Source: Planctomycetota bacterium
GTDB taxonomy: Bacteria > Planctomycetota > UBA8742 > UBA2392
Reading direction: 5' to 3'
NCBI GenBank assembly: GCA_019636215.1
Contig: JAHBXZ010000002.1
Location: 393,352 to 457,351 of the forward strand
DNA length: 64,000 bases
This document shows, in pieces, positions 7,861 to 15,557 of the stretch. Numbering within the stretch: the first letter of the stretch is position 1; each line of letters starts with the position of its first letter. The translations under genes and the position numbers were made by a program. Below the pieces are notes generated by a model that saw only the letters and a program-made list of their open reading frames with translations, did no database searches and had not been told where the DNA came from.

Positions 7861-7929
7861 ACCACAGATTCACACAGATGAACACAGATAACGGCTGAAG
7901 GCGGTTCCAACAATCCGTGTTCCTCTGTG
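7861..7929. repeat. Inverted pair of short-period CTGTG arrays
   Basis: On the minus strand the left part reads as about three 10-nt units of ATCTGTGT type (7861-7889). The right part (7913-7929) has two units of the same kind on the plus strand. Seventeen bases of the two arms are complementary at 15 positions, so the spacer between moaD and the radical SAM gene can fold into a long hairpin. Confidence 0.65.
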
Positions 7930-7975
7930 AGCGCGCCATTGCGGTGGCCTTGCCGGGGGATTGAATAAAGGCGCA

Positions 7976-10156
7976 ATGCAAAACGTTCTCGACCAGATTC
8001 GGCCTCACCTGCTGCGCACCAAATCGCCGGCCCAGTACATGGGCGGCGAGGTGAATGCCATCCGCAAGGATTGGCGCGAGGACCGTGTGCGGTTCGGCCT
8101 GTGCTTCCCCGATGCCTACACCATTGGCATGAGCAATCAGGGCTTCAAGATTCTGTACCACCTGCTGAACGAGAAACACGACGACATTCTTTGCGAGCGC
8201 GCCTTCGCCCCGTGGTTCGACATGGAAGCCGTGCTGCGCGAGCAGAGGATTCCGCTGTACTCGCTGGAAAACTACCGCGCCCTTGCGGACTTTGACGTGC
8301 TGGGATTCTCGCTGCAGAACGAGACCAGCTACACGAACCTGCTGAACATGCTGGACCTGGCCGGCATCCCCGTTCGCGCGGCGGACCGCGGGAGCGCTGG
8401 CTTCCAGCCGGCACTTGCCGTGCCCGTCCCGGGCCCGGCTGATGCGGTCAAGATGACCGCATCCAATGCCGGCGGGACGCCAGCGCTCCCGTTCATCATC
8501 GCAGGCGGCACCGGCTCGATCACGCCCGAGCCGCTGGCTGATTTCATTGATGCATTCTTGCTGGGCGAGGGCGAAGACGTTCTGCCGGCGTTCCTGCACC
8601 TGGTCGGTGTATGGCGCGGGCGGCTGGACCCCGCCGTACTGGAAATCTATCGCCCCCGCGAGATCAACGCCAAGGACGTCTACGCCGAGCGCCACTTCAA
8701 TTTGCGCTTTGCATGGCTTCCGCAAGACTTGACCACGATCAAAGGCCTGCCGCGCCGCGAATTTCTTGCCCTCTGTGCGGGTGCCATTCCGGGCTGTTAC
8801 GTGCCTTCACTGTACGACGCGAGCTACAACGTCGATGGCACACTGAAGGCCCTCACACCCAACGTGCCGGGCCTGCCCGCGCGCATCAAGAAGAACACGT
8901 TGGATAACCTGAACACGGCCTACTACCCCACCAAACAGATCATTCCATTCGTAGAAGTCGTGCAGGATCGCGTGACGATTGAAATCATGCGCGGCTGCAC
9001 CGAGGGCTGCCGTTACTGCCAGGCCGGGATGATTGACCGGCCCCAGCGCTACCGCACGCCCGAGAAGGTGGTCGAGCTCGCGCGAGAACTGGTCGCCAAC
9101 ACGGGCTATGACGAAATCAGCCTGTTGTCGCTTTCCAGCAGCGACCACCCACAACTGGTGCCGATGATCAAGCTGTTGCAGGCCGAGTTTGCCGGCAAGT
9201 ACGTCTCGGTCGCTTTGCCCAGTCTGCGCGTGGACCAGCAACTGACTTACCTGCCCGGCCTGACCAAGAACGTGCGCAAAAGCGGCCTGACGATGGCGCC
9301 CGAAAGCGGCAGCGAGCGCATGCGCAAGGTGATCAACAAGACGATCACCCAGAACGACCTGCGCGAAGGCGCGCGGGCGGCGCTGGCCGAGGGTTACAAG
9401 ACGATCAAATTCTACATGCTGATCGGCATGCCCACGGAAACTGAACACGACATGCACGAAAGCGCGGCACTGCTGAATGAAATCGGCGCCATGGCAAAGG
9501 CCATGAAGCGCAAGGATTTTCAGTTGAATGTGACGGTCAGCCTGTTCGTGCCGAAGTCGCACACGCCGTTCCAGTGGGAGCCGATGGCGGACCGCGAGAA
9601 ACTGGAACGCCACGGGAAGCTGCTGCGCAGCCTGGTCAAGTTCAAGAACATCCGCGTGAAGCTGCACGATTACAGCACAAGCTGGCTGGAGGCTCTGTTC
9701 TCGCGCGGCGACCGCCGGCTGTGCAAGGTCGCGGAGCTGGCCTGGCGCGCCGGTGCGCGCTTTGACGCCTGGGACGAATGCAGCAACGAGGAACTGTGGC
9801 GCAAGGCCTGCGCGGACGCGGGCGTAGACCCCGAGTTCTTCATCCACCGCGAGCGCGGCGAAAACGAAGTGCTGCCATGGGACCATATCAGCGTGGGCAC
9901 AAACAAGCGCCACCTATGGGACGAGCGCGTACGGTCGCGCCTTGAACAGCAGACCCAGGATTGCAGCGGCCACACCCCGGGCTGCCTGGCCTGCGGCGTG
10001 GACCCGTTGACCTGCCGCACAGGGCTGGAGCAGCCCGCCGACGAGATGGACGCGAAAATGCAGCGCCGCAAGGGCGTGAAGTACGCGGATTCTTTCAAGC
10101 CAAGGCTCGCCCAGAAGAAGGAACTGGCCGAGGCCAGCACGAAGTTCTTTGGGTAG
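7976..10156 (+). CDS. B12-binding-domain radical SAM protein, TIGR03960 type
   Basis: A predicted 726-residue protein. The N-terminal part carries the family pattern KSPAQYMGGE, RFGLCFPDAYTIGMS and LNMLDLAGIPV (cobalamin-binding-like region). The radical SAM core has RGCTEGCRYCQAG, with the CxxxCxxC cluster motif, at about residues 339-350, followed by RTPEKVVELAREL and SLSSSDHP. The ATG at 7976 is preferred because AAGG lies at good spacing; a TTG at 7961 in the same frame is possible but has its G-run too close. The reaction is not known for this family, whose members are often fused or adjacent to a DUF2344 domain, which I do not see here. Residues of about 139-172 are an inserted palindromic repeat. 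Confidence 0.85.
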   Translation: MQNVLDQIRPHLLRTKSPAQYMGGEVNAIRKDWREDRVRFGLCFPDAYTIGMSNQGFKILYHLLNEKHDDILCERAFAPWFDMEAVLREQRIPLYSLENYRALADFDVLGFSLQNETSYTNLLNMLDLAGIPVRAADRGSAGFQPALAVPVPGPADAVKMTASNAGGTPALPFIIAGGTGSITPEPLADFIDAFLLGEGEDVLPAFLHLVGVWRGRLDPAVLEIYRPREINAKDVYAERHFNLRFAWLPQDLTTIKGLPRREFLALCAGAIPGCYVPSLYDASYNVDGTLKALTPNVPGLPARIKKNTLDNLNTAYYPTKQIIPFVEVVQDRVTIEIMRGCTEGCRYCQAGMIDRPQRYRTPEKVVELARELVANTGYDEISLLSLSSSDHPQLVPMIKLLQAEFAGKYVSVALPSLRVDQQLTYLPGLTKNVRKSGLTMAPESGSERMRKVINKTITQNDLREGARAALAEGYKTIKFYMLIGMPTETEHDMHESAALLNEIGAMAKAMKRKDFQLNVTVSLFVPKSHTPFQWEPMADREKLERHGKLLRSLVKFKNIRVKLHDYSTSWLEALFSRGDRRLCKVAELAWRAGARFDAWDECSNEELWRKACADAGVDPEFFIHRERGENEVLPWDHISVGTNKRHLWDERVRSRLEQQTQDCSGHTPGCLACGVDPLTCRTGLEQPADEMDAKMQRRKGVKYADSFKPRLAQKKELAEASTKFFG
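8390..8490. repeat. REP-like palindromic element inserted in frame in the radical SAM gene
   Basis: The outer arms at 8390-8413 and 8467-8490 are inverted repeats, each starting or ending with GGGAGCGCTGGC or its complement. Inside lies a second perfect hairpin, GATGCGGTCA, loop AGA, TGACCGCATC, at 8441-8463. The insertion keeps the reading frame and adds a low-complexity stretch beginning GSAGFQPA and ending AGGTPALP. This peptide signature is frequently seen where such repeats are translated in planctomycete-like genomes. Confidence 0.75.
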
Positions 10157-10165
10157 CAAAACTTA

Positions 10166-10189
10166 CGGGCGGGCCACATGGCCCGCCCG
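10166..10189. terminator. GC-rich hairpin after the radical SAM gene
   Basis: Perfect 11-bp arms (CGGGCGGGCCA and TGGCCCGCCCG) sit around a 2-nt centre, ten bases beyond the stop codon. No T-run follows. Confidence 0.6.
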
Positions 10190-10214
10190 CTGGCGCCAGG
10201 ACTTGATCGCGCAA

Positions 10215-10397
10215 TCAACAATCCCGGCGCACGCCTTCCCCGGAAGTGATCAGGGCAGTCTCGCGGCAATCAAAGTTGGGCGTCTGCGCAACCTCTTCTT
10301 CCTGGCGCAGGCTGCGTGCCACAAAACTGATGGTCAAAGCCGCGCCAATCGTCGCAGCACCAAGCAGGACCCAGGGAATCAGTTCAAAGAAGTGCAT
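10215..10397 (-). CDS. Small single-pass membrane protein, 60 residues
   Basis: A short frame of 60 codons. Its ATG at 10397 is preceded by GGGAGAG at good spacing. A longer in-frame start exists but would place this ribosome binding site inside the gene. The protein has one predicted transmembrane helix (LIPWVLLGAATIGAALTISF) followed by a charged tail rich in Glu and Arg, with two cysteines. It lies downstream of the strong accBC terminator, so it needs its own promoter. No family is recognised. Support comes from the ribosome binding site and the membrane-protein pattern only. Confidence 0.55.
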   Translation of the reverse strand: MHFFELIPWVLLGAATIGAALTISFVARSLRQEEEVAQTPNFDCRETALITSGEGVRRDC

Positions 10398-10489
10398 GGC
10401 TCTCTCCCGGACTGCCAACTTCGCAGTCAAAACGACTCTCTGCTGTTTGTTATTCCTGGTGCGTTGCCTGCGGTTTCAGGTTTGCCGTG

Positions 10490-10539
10490 AAAAAGCGAAA
10501 GAGCGAACAGCCGGGTCACTGTTCGCTCTTTCGCTTTTT
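10490..10539. terminator. Strong bidirectional intrinsic terminator after accC
   Basis: Perfect 21-bp arms run from 10490-10510 and 10519-10539 around an 8-nt loop. A-rich sequence lies at one end and T-rich at the other, so it can work on both strands. It ends the minus-strand accB-accC message. Confidence 0.9.
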
Positions 10540-10548
10540 TGCAGCCGT

Positions 10549-11898
10549 CTAGCCTTTTGCCAGCAGCACATTCTCGATGTAGCCGGTGTCCACGTCGCCC
10601 TTGATGAAGTTGGCGTCGTGCATGATCTTCATGTGCAGCGGAATGGTGGTCTTGATGCCCTCAATCTTGAACTCGCTGAGTGCCCGGCGCATGCGGATGA
10701 TGGCCTGCTCGCGCGTGTCGGCGAACACAAGAAGCTTGCCCACCATGCTGTCGTAGTTGGGCGGAATCGAATAGCCAACCTTGATGTGGCTGTCCCAGCG
10801 CACGCCGGGCCCGCCCGGCACAAACAGGTCGGTGATCTTGCCCGGGCAGGGGCGGAAGTTGTTGTCGGGGTCCTCGGCATTGATTCGCACTTCAATGGCG
10901 TGGCCGCGCACCTCGACATCAGCCTGCGTGAACGGCAGCTTTTCGCCGGCTGCCGCCATGATCTGGGCACGGATCAGGTCAGTACGCGTGACCAGCTCGC
11001 TTACCGGGTGTTCCACCTGGATGCGCGTGTTCACTTCCATGAAGTAGAAGTTGCTGTTCTTGTCGACCAGAAACTCTGCCGTTCCCGCCGTGGTGTACCC
11101 GGCGGCCTTTGCAAGCTTGGCTGCGGTCTCGCCCATTTTGCGGCGCAGATCAGGCGTCATGATCGGGCTGGGCGCTTCCTCCACCAGTTTCTGGTGCCGG
11201 CGCTGAAGCGAGCAATCACGCTCGCCGCAGTACACAATGCTGCCGTGCTGGTCGGCGATCAGCTGAATCTCCACGTGGCGGGGGCGTTCCAGGTACTTCT
11301 CGACGTAGACGCCGTCGTCCTTGAACGCAAGTGCGGCCTCACTCTTGGCCTGCAAGAAGCCGTTCACCAGCGCGATCTCATTGTGCGCCACGCGCATTCC
11401 ACGGCCGCCGCCGCCGGCGGCAGCCTTGACGATCACGGGGTAGCCAATGTCGTTGGCAATCTGAATGGCTTCCTGGTCGCTTTCGACCAGCTCTTTGGTG
11501 CCTGGCAGCAGCGGAACGCCGACCTTGACCGCAAGCGCGCGGGCACTGGCCTTGTTGCCCAGCAGTCGAATGGCTTCCGGGCTTGGGCCGATAAACGCAA
11601 TGCCGCTGCTCTGGCAAACTTCCGCAAAGTGCGCGTTTTCACTGAGGAAGCCGTAACCCGGGTGGATCGCATCAACATCGGCGATCTCAGCCGCAGCCAT
11701 GATCCGGCTGATATCAAGGTAGCTCTTCGCGCTGGGTGCAGGCCCGATGCAGTAGGCCTCGTCGGCGATCTCCAGCCAGGGCCCGCCGCGGTCGGCCTCG
11801 CTGTAAACGCAGACAGACTTGATGCCCATCTCGCGGCAGGCGCGGATAATGCGCAGGGCGATTTCACCGCGATTGGCAATCAGGATCTTGGAAAACAT
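10549..11898 (-). CDS. accC: Acetyl-CoA carboxylase, biotin carboxylase subunit
   Basis: A 449-residue ATP-grasp enzyme that carboxylates the biotin on AccB using ATP and bicarbonate, the first half-reaction of acetyl-CoA carboxylase in fatty acid synthesis. Visible features are the N-terminal NRGEIALRIIRACREMG, the glycine-rich ATP loop AAGGGGRGMR, the ERDCSLQRRHQKLVEEAPSP signature, and the EVNTRIQVEHPVSE active-site segment. The length is normal for AccC. It follows accB, about 110 bp apart, and the spacer contains an inverted short-period repeat. The carboxyltransferase genes accA and accD are not in the window. Confidence 0.96.
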   Translation of the reverse strand: MFSKILIANRGEIALRIIRACREMGIKSVCVYSEADRGGPWLEIADEAYCIGPAPSAKSYLDISRIMAAAEIADVDAIHPGYGFLSENAHFAEVCQSSGIAFIGPSPEAIRLLGNKASARALAVKVGVPLLPGTKELVESDQEAIQIANDIGYPVIVKAAAGGGGRGMRVAHNEIALVNGFLQAKSEAALAFKDDGVYVEKYLERPRHVEIQLIADQHGSIVYCGERDCSLQRRHQKLVEEAPSPIMTPDLRRKMGETAAKLAKAAGYTTAGTAEFLVDKNSNFYFMEVNTRIQVEHPVSELVTRTDLIRAQIMAAAGEKLPFTQADVEVRGHAIEVRINAEDPDNNFRPCPGKITDLFVPGGPGVRWDSHIKVGYSIPPNYDSMVGKLLVFADTREQAIIRMRRALSEFKIEGIKTTIPLHMKIMHDANFIKGDVDTGYIENVLLAKG

Positions 11899-11905
11899 AG
11901 TTTCG

Positions 11906-12003
11906 CGTTCCGAGTTCTGGGTTCAGTGTTGCGAGTGCCCTTGCCCGAGCCCGCGCCGATGCAGCGCAGTTAGCTGAAGACTCAGAACTCAGAACACCGA
12001 ACT
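11906..12003. repeat. Inverted pair of GTTCTGAG-type short-period arrays
   Basis: The left part (11906-11930) reads as units of the type GAGTTCTGGGTTC. The right part (11980-12003) is an imperfect inverted copy (ACTCAGAACTCAGAACACC). The pair occupies most of the accB-accC spacer and could fold into a hairpin in the operon message. Confidence 0.65.
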
Positions 12004-12009
12004 TGCGGT

Positions 12010-12474
12010 TCAGTCTGGCTTGACAAGGAACATGGGCTGGCCGTATTCGACGGTCTGCCCGTTCTCTACAAGAATCGCAACGATCGTTCCTTCGCACTCG
12101 GCGCGGATCTCGTTGAAGACCTTCATCGCCTCGACCAGGCACACGGTAGATTCAGGGGTTACGCGAGCCCCTTCTTCGACGTACACGGGCGATTCCGGGT
12201 TGGCCGAACGGTAGAAGGTGCCGACCATCGGGCTCTTGATCGGAATGGTTCCAGCATGGGCCGCTGGCGCTGCCCCCCCCGACGCGGAAGCCGGGGCAGG
12301 CGCCGCAGCAGGCATTGGCGCGGCCATCGCGGCCATTGGCGCAGCGATTACCCTTGCGCCGCCGTCGTACTTCTTCTTCAGGCGAATCTTCTTGGAGTCT
12401 TCGACCAGCTCCAGTTCAAGCAGGTCGTTTTCGTTCATCAGCTCGATCAGCCGATGAATTTCCTTGATGTCCAT
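12010..12474 (-). CDS. accB: Acetyl-CoA carboxylase, biotin carboxyl carrier protein
   Basis: A 154-residue biotin carrier. The N-terminal helix carries EIHRLIELM, as is typical of AccB. A flexible linker rich in Ala, Pro and Met (residues 43-75) follows, then the biotinyl domain with SPMVGTFYRS. The biotinylated lysine is K118 in EAMKVFN; the usual MKM is replaced by MKV, a known variant. It is the first gene of accB-accC on the minus strand and is divergent from the PPIase lipoprotein gene. Confidence 0.95.
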   Translation of the reverse strand: MDIKEIHRLIELMNENDLLELELVEDSKKIRLKKKYDGGARVIAAPMAAMAAPMPAAAPAPASASGGAAPAAHAGTIPIKSPMVGTFYRSANPESPVYVEEGARVTPESTVCLVEAMKVFNEIRAECEGTIVAILVENGQTVEYGQPMFLVKPD

Positions 12475-12649
12475 CTTGTCCCCTGTCCGCGGCGCCCTCC
12501 CCGGGGGTTACACACACTCGGGGCAGGAACCGGACTGGAAGTCCGGCGCGGAAGCTAGCGATTACTGCGGCCGCACTCAAGACCCTATGGGTAGCAACCG
12601 GGCTTCACCCGTAATAACCTTGGGCTTTCTACCAGTTGAAGGGAACCAC

Positions 12650-14467
12650 GTGCGCCGACTTCTTACAGCTGCTGCCATATTCATGCTTGGCCCTGTGATG
12701 TGTGTTACTGCGGGTTGCGGCCGCAATGTCGAGGCCACGCCTGTAGCCATACCCCAGGCTACCCAGGATCAGCCCATTCAGCAGCCGGACGCACCCAAGC
12801 CGGAACCGGCCAAAGAAGAGCCAGTGCCAGGCGGCGAGAAGAAACAGGACGGCCTTTACTTCAAGCTCTCCTTTGAGCGCGGCGACGGCTCACTGCGCTT
12901 TTCACGCCAGAATGGCCTGTTGCGCGTTGATGTGCATGCCCGCCTGCCCTACTACGCGGGCGACGCACAGCGTGATCGCGGCTCGGTTGTTGACCTTGCC
13001 CTGAGCGTGGACGGCCTCAACGGCCGCCACCTCCTGTTTCACCCCTCGCCCATCTGGCAGCCGGGACCTGAGCCCACGACTTACCGCATGGAGGCCACCT
13101 ACAGCAAGACAGGTGGATCCACCCGCCTGACAGAGCAGCCCAGCTTCGGGGCTGTGGCCGACGTCAAGTACTGGGATGAATGGAAGGCGACACTTTACGC
13201 CGACCTGCGGCTGGTGGTCGTCACCGGCAGCACACCGGCATCCGTCGCCGATACCTGGCGCACTTCGGTGGTCATTGGAAACTCCGCCGCGCGCAAGGCC
13301 TTTCCGCCCGGGGCCAGCGACACCAATCCGGCCCTCACACCAACGCGAATGCTCACATTCAAGTTCAGCGACTTGCCCGCGTTGCCAGAGCTTGATGACA
13401 ACCCGCGCGAAGCTGCCATTGAAGCCGAAAAGTCCATGCAGGGCGCCATGCGAGGCCTGACGGCCCTTGCCGTGGCCCGTGACTTCGCGGGCTTGCAGAA
13501 GAAGACTCGCGAGCACCTGAAGTCATTTCCTGATGCCCTGTGGCCGAAGTTTCTGGACTACCTGATCTGCCGTGTCGCCTTCGAAAACGACCTGGAGGGT
13601 CTGGACAAGGACTTTCTGCCGCGCATGAAAGCTTACGTCGAGGCCTGCCCCGGGCAGACCCAGGTCCATCTGGACTACTTGAGCGCGCTGCTAGCGGAGG
13701 GTTCCGCAACGGACGCTTCCAAGCACTTTGAGCTGCTGCTGGCTTCGCCGCTGGTCATGGGCAACCGCACAACAGAGGCAATGGTCAGCATCCGCCATGG
13801 AGCCAACCTGGTGCGACACGGCCAGCAGGATGAGGCCGATGCCATCATTGCCAGGTGGAAAGAGAGTGAACTGCTTGCCAAAGATAGAGACCTCAAGACC
13901 CTCTACGAAGGCCTCGTAAAGGCCGCGAACTCGGCGCGCGCCCAATGGGAGGACGAACTCAAGTTCCGCGAGGCAGACGCCGCCAAAACCAATCCGCGAT
14001 TGACCATCGAAAGCACCAAGGGCAAGTTCGTGATTGAACTGTTCGAAGATGACGCCCCGAACACCGTGGCCAGCCTTGTGGCACTAACCCAGGCGAAGTT
14101 CTACGACGGGCTGACATTCCACAGGTTCGTGAAAAACTTCGTCATTCAGGGCGGCTGCCCCAACGGAAACGGCACCGGCGACGGCGGCTATCGCCTGACC
14201 AGCGAAGTCAGCAAGCGCAACCACTTCCGGGGCATGGTCGGCATGGCCTGCACAGGGCCAAAGACCAATACGGAAGGCAGCCAGTTTTACATCTGCCTGA
14301 GCAACGGGGCCTCGGTGAAGAACCTAAGCGGCCAGTACGTGATTGTGGGCCGCGTCATCGAGGGCATGGATGTAGTTGATCAACTGCGTGCCGGCGACAA
14401 GATGACCAAGGTGACCGCCGGGAACCTGCGTGATCACCCGTATGTCCCCAAGAAGATCAAGGACTGA
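12650..14467 (+). CDS. Lipoprotein with C-terminal cyclophilin-type peptidyl-prolyl isomerase domain
   Basis: A predicted 605-residue protein. The start is taken as the GTG at 12650: GAAGGGA lies upstream and a lipoprotein signal follows at once (hydrophobic stretch, then TAGC). After a Pro/Glu/Lys-rich linker come about 400 residues without a recognised family; residues of about 280-450 are helical and TPR-like. The last 150 residues are a cyclophilin domain (KGKFVIELFEDDAPNTV, FHRFVKNFVIQGG, TNTEGSQFYICLS), which would speed proline isomerisation of proteins outside the cytoplasm. Fusion to a long N-terminal region is unusual for bacterial cyclophilins. Confidence 0.85.
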   Translation: MRRLLTAAAIFMLGPVMCVTAGCGRNVEATPVAIPQATQDQPIQQPDAPKPEPAKEEPVPGGEKKQDGLYFKLSFERGDGSLRFSRQNGLLRVDVHARLPYYAGDAQRDRGSVVDLALSVDGLNGRHLLFHPSPIWQPGPEPTTYRMEATYSKTGGSTRLTEQPSFGAVADVKYWDEWKATLYADLRLVVVTGSTPASVADTWRTSVVIGNSAARKAFPPGASDTNPALTPTRMLTFKFSDLPALPELDDNPREAAIEAEKSMQGAMRGLTALAVARDFAGLQKKTREHLKSFPDALWPKFLDYLICRVAFENDLEGLDKDFLPRMKAYVEACPGQTQVHLDYLSALLAEGSATDASKHFELLLASPLVMGNRTTEAMVSIRHGANLVRHGQQDEADAIIARWKESELLAKDRDLKTLYEGLVKAANSARAQWEDELKFREADAAKTNPRLTIESTKGKFVIELFEDDAPNTVASLVALTQAKFYDGLTFHRFVKNFVIQGGCPNGNGTGDGGYRLTSEVSKRNHFRGMVGMACTGPKTNTEGSQFYICLSNGASVKNLSGQYVIVGRVIEGMDVVDQLRAGDKMTKVTAGNLRDHPYVPKKIKD

Positions 14468-14520
14468 AAGCACAGCGCGGCGTTCTGCAAGTATGTCGTA
14501 CAACAAACACGGAGGCAGCC

Positions 14521-15447
14521 ATGAACCGCCTGACCCTGCTTGCGGTACCTGCATTGCTGGCCCTGCCGCTGGTTACTGGCTGCAACCAGAACGCCTCCGA
14601 GATTGAGCGCCTGAACACTGAGCTTTCACGTCAGAAAACCCTGCAAGCCGATGCCGAGGCCCGCTGGGAAGCAGATCGCGACGGCCTGCGCAAAGACCTG
14701 AACGACCTGCGCAACAAGGTCGGGCAAGGCAAGGACGGGGTAGATGCCAGGCCGCTTGACGAATCCGTACAGGATATGGAACGCCGCCTGGCCGCCATGG
14801 AGAAGGACGGCGGCGGCAAACTGGACGAACGCGTTGCAGTTCTGGAAGGCAAGGTCGAAGGCGTGCGCAAAGAGGCCGTCGAGGCCGCGAAAGCCGAAGC
14901 CGGCAAAATGGGCGGAACCGCTGCTCCGGGCATGACCCAGGCCGAGCTTGACGCCTACATGGAAAAGAAGGCCGCCGAAGCCGCTGAAGCCAACAAACCC
15001 ACCAAGAACCTGGCCGAGGTCATGGCCCGCTTGAGCATCAGCGACGCGGAAAGAGAACAGATTCGTCAGAGCATCATCGACTGCAAGAAGGCGCAACTTG
15101 AACTTCTGGAAACCCCCACTGCCGACGGCCGTAACTTCGCCGAAGAACTGATTGACGTGATCATCAAGTCGCAGGATGGAAAGGCCAACCAGACCGACGT
15201 GACAAAGCTGTTCCTGGAGATCACCTCGACCAAGGTGCCCGGAGACGCGCAGGGCCGCACGTACCTGCAGGTCATTGAGGAAGCCAAGCAGCGCAATCGC
15301 GATGCGATCAGCAAAGTGCTTTCGCCCGAAGACCAGAAAAAGCTGACCAACGCACACGCCGACTGGAGTGAATTCGAAATCGGCGAGGGCGATCCGTTCG
15401 GCGCGCTGTACATGGAGCGCCTGCAGAAGTATCAGGCTGGCAAGTAG
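14521..15447 (+). CDS. Coiled-coil lipoprotein of unknown function
   Basis: A 308-residue predicted lipoprotein. The signal peptide ends in VTGC (Cys21), followed by NQNASEIERLNTELSRQK, the start of a heptad pattern that continues to about residue 115. The central part (residues 125-160) is rich in Ala, Glu and Lys. The C-terminal half (LSISDAEREQIRQSI onward) is helical and charged and resembles the LTXXQ/Spy-like type of periplasmic helical protein only loosely. GGAGG lies just before the ATG. It follows the PPIase gene by 53 bp in the same direction, so co-transcription is possible. No function is assigned. Confidence 0.7.
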   Translation: MNRLTLLAVPALLALPLVTGCNQNASEIERLNTELSRQKTLQADAEARWEADRDGLRKDLNDLRNKVGQGKDGVDARPLDESVQDMERRLAAMEKDGGGKLDERVAVLEGKVEGVRKEAVEAAKAEAGKMGGTAAPGMTQAELDAYMEKKAAEAAEANKPTKNLAEVMARLSISDAEREQIRQSIIDCKKAQLELLETPTADGRNFAEELIDVIIKSQDGKANQTDVTKLFLEITSTKVPGDAQGRTYLQVIEEAKQRNRDAISKVLSPEDQKKLTNAHADWSEFEIGEGDPFGALYMERLQKYQAGK

Positions 15448-15502
15448 GCCTTTGCCGGTTCGCGATGCAGGACGGCATGGCGCGCAGTTGGTATGGAAAC
15501 GG

Positions 15503-15527
15503 CGGCGACGGGAGACTCCCGTCGCCG
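15503..15527 (+). terminator. Intrinsic terminator after the coiled-coil lipoprotein gene
   Basis: The arms CGGCGACGGGAG and CTCCCGTCGCCG form a stable hairpin followed by TCTTCGTT. Confidence 0.75.
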
Positions 15528-15557
15528 TCTTCGTTAGACTGTGCCGCAGGAGAGACC

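Noticed and set aside
7961..7975. TTG start for the radical SAM protein, five codons upstream
   Set aside because: The purine run directly touches the TTG, too close to act as a ribosome binding site. The ATG at 7976 has AAGG at better spacing. This is not decisive.
10246..11973. Plus-strand frame of 575 codons opposite accC
   Set aside because: Shadow of the highly conserved biotin carboxylase gene. It also runs through the strong terminator at 10490-10539.
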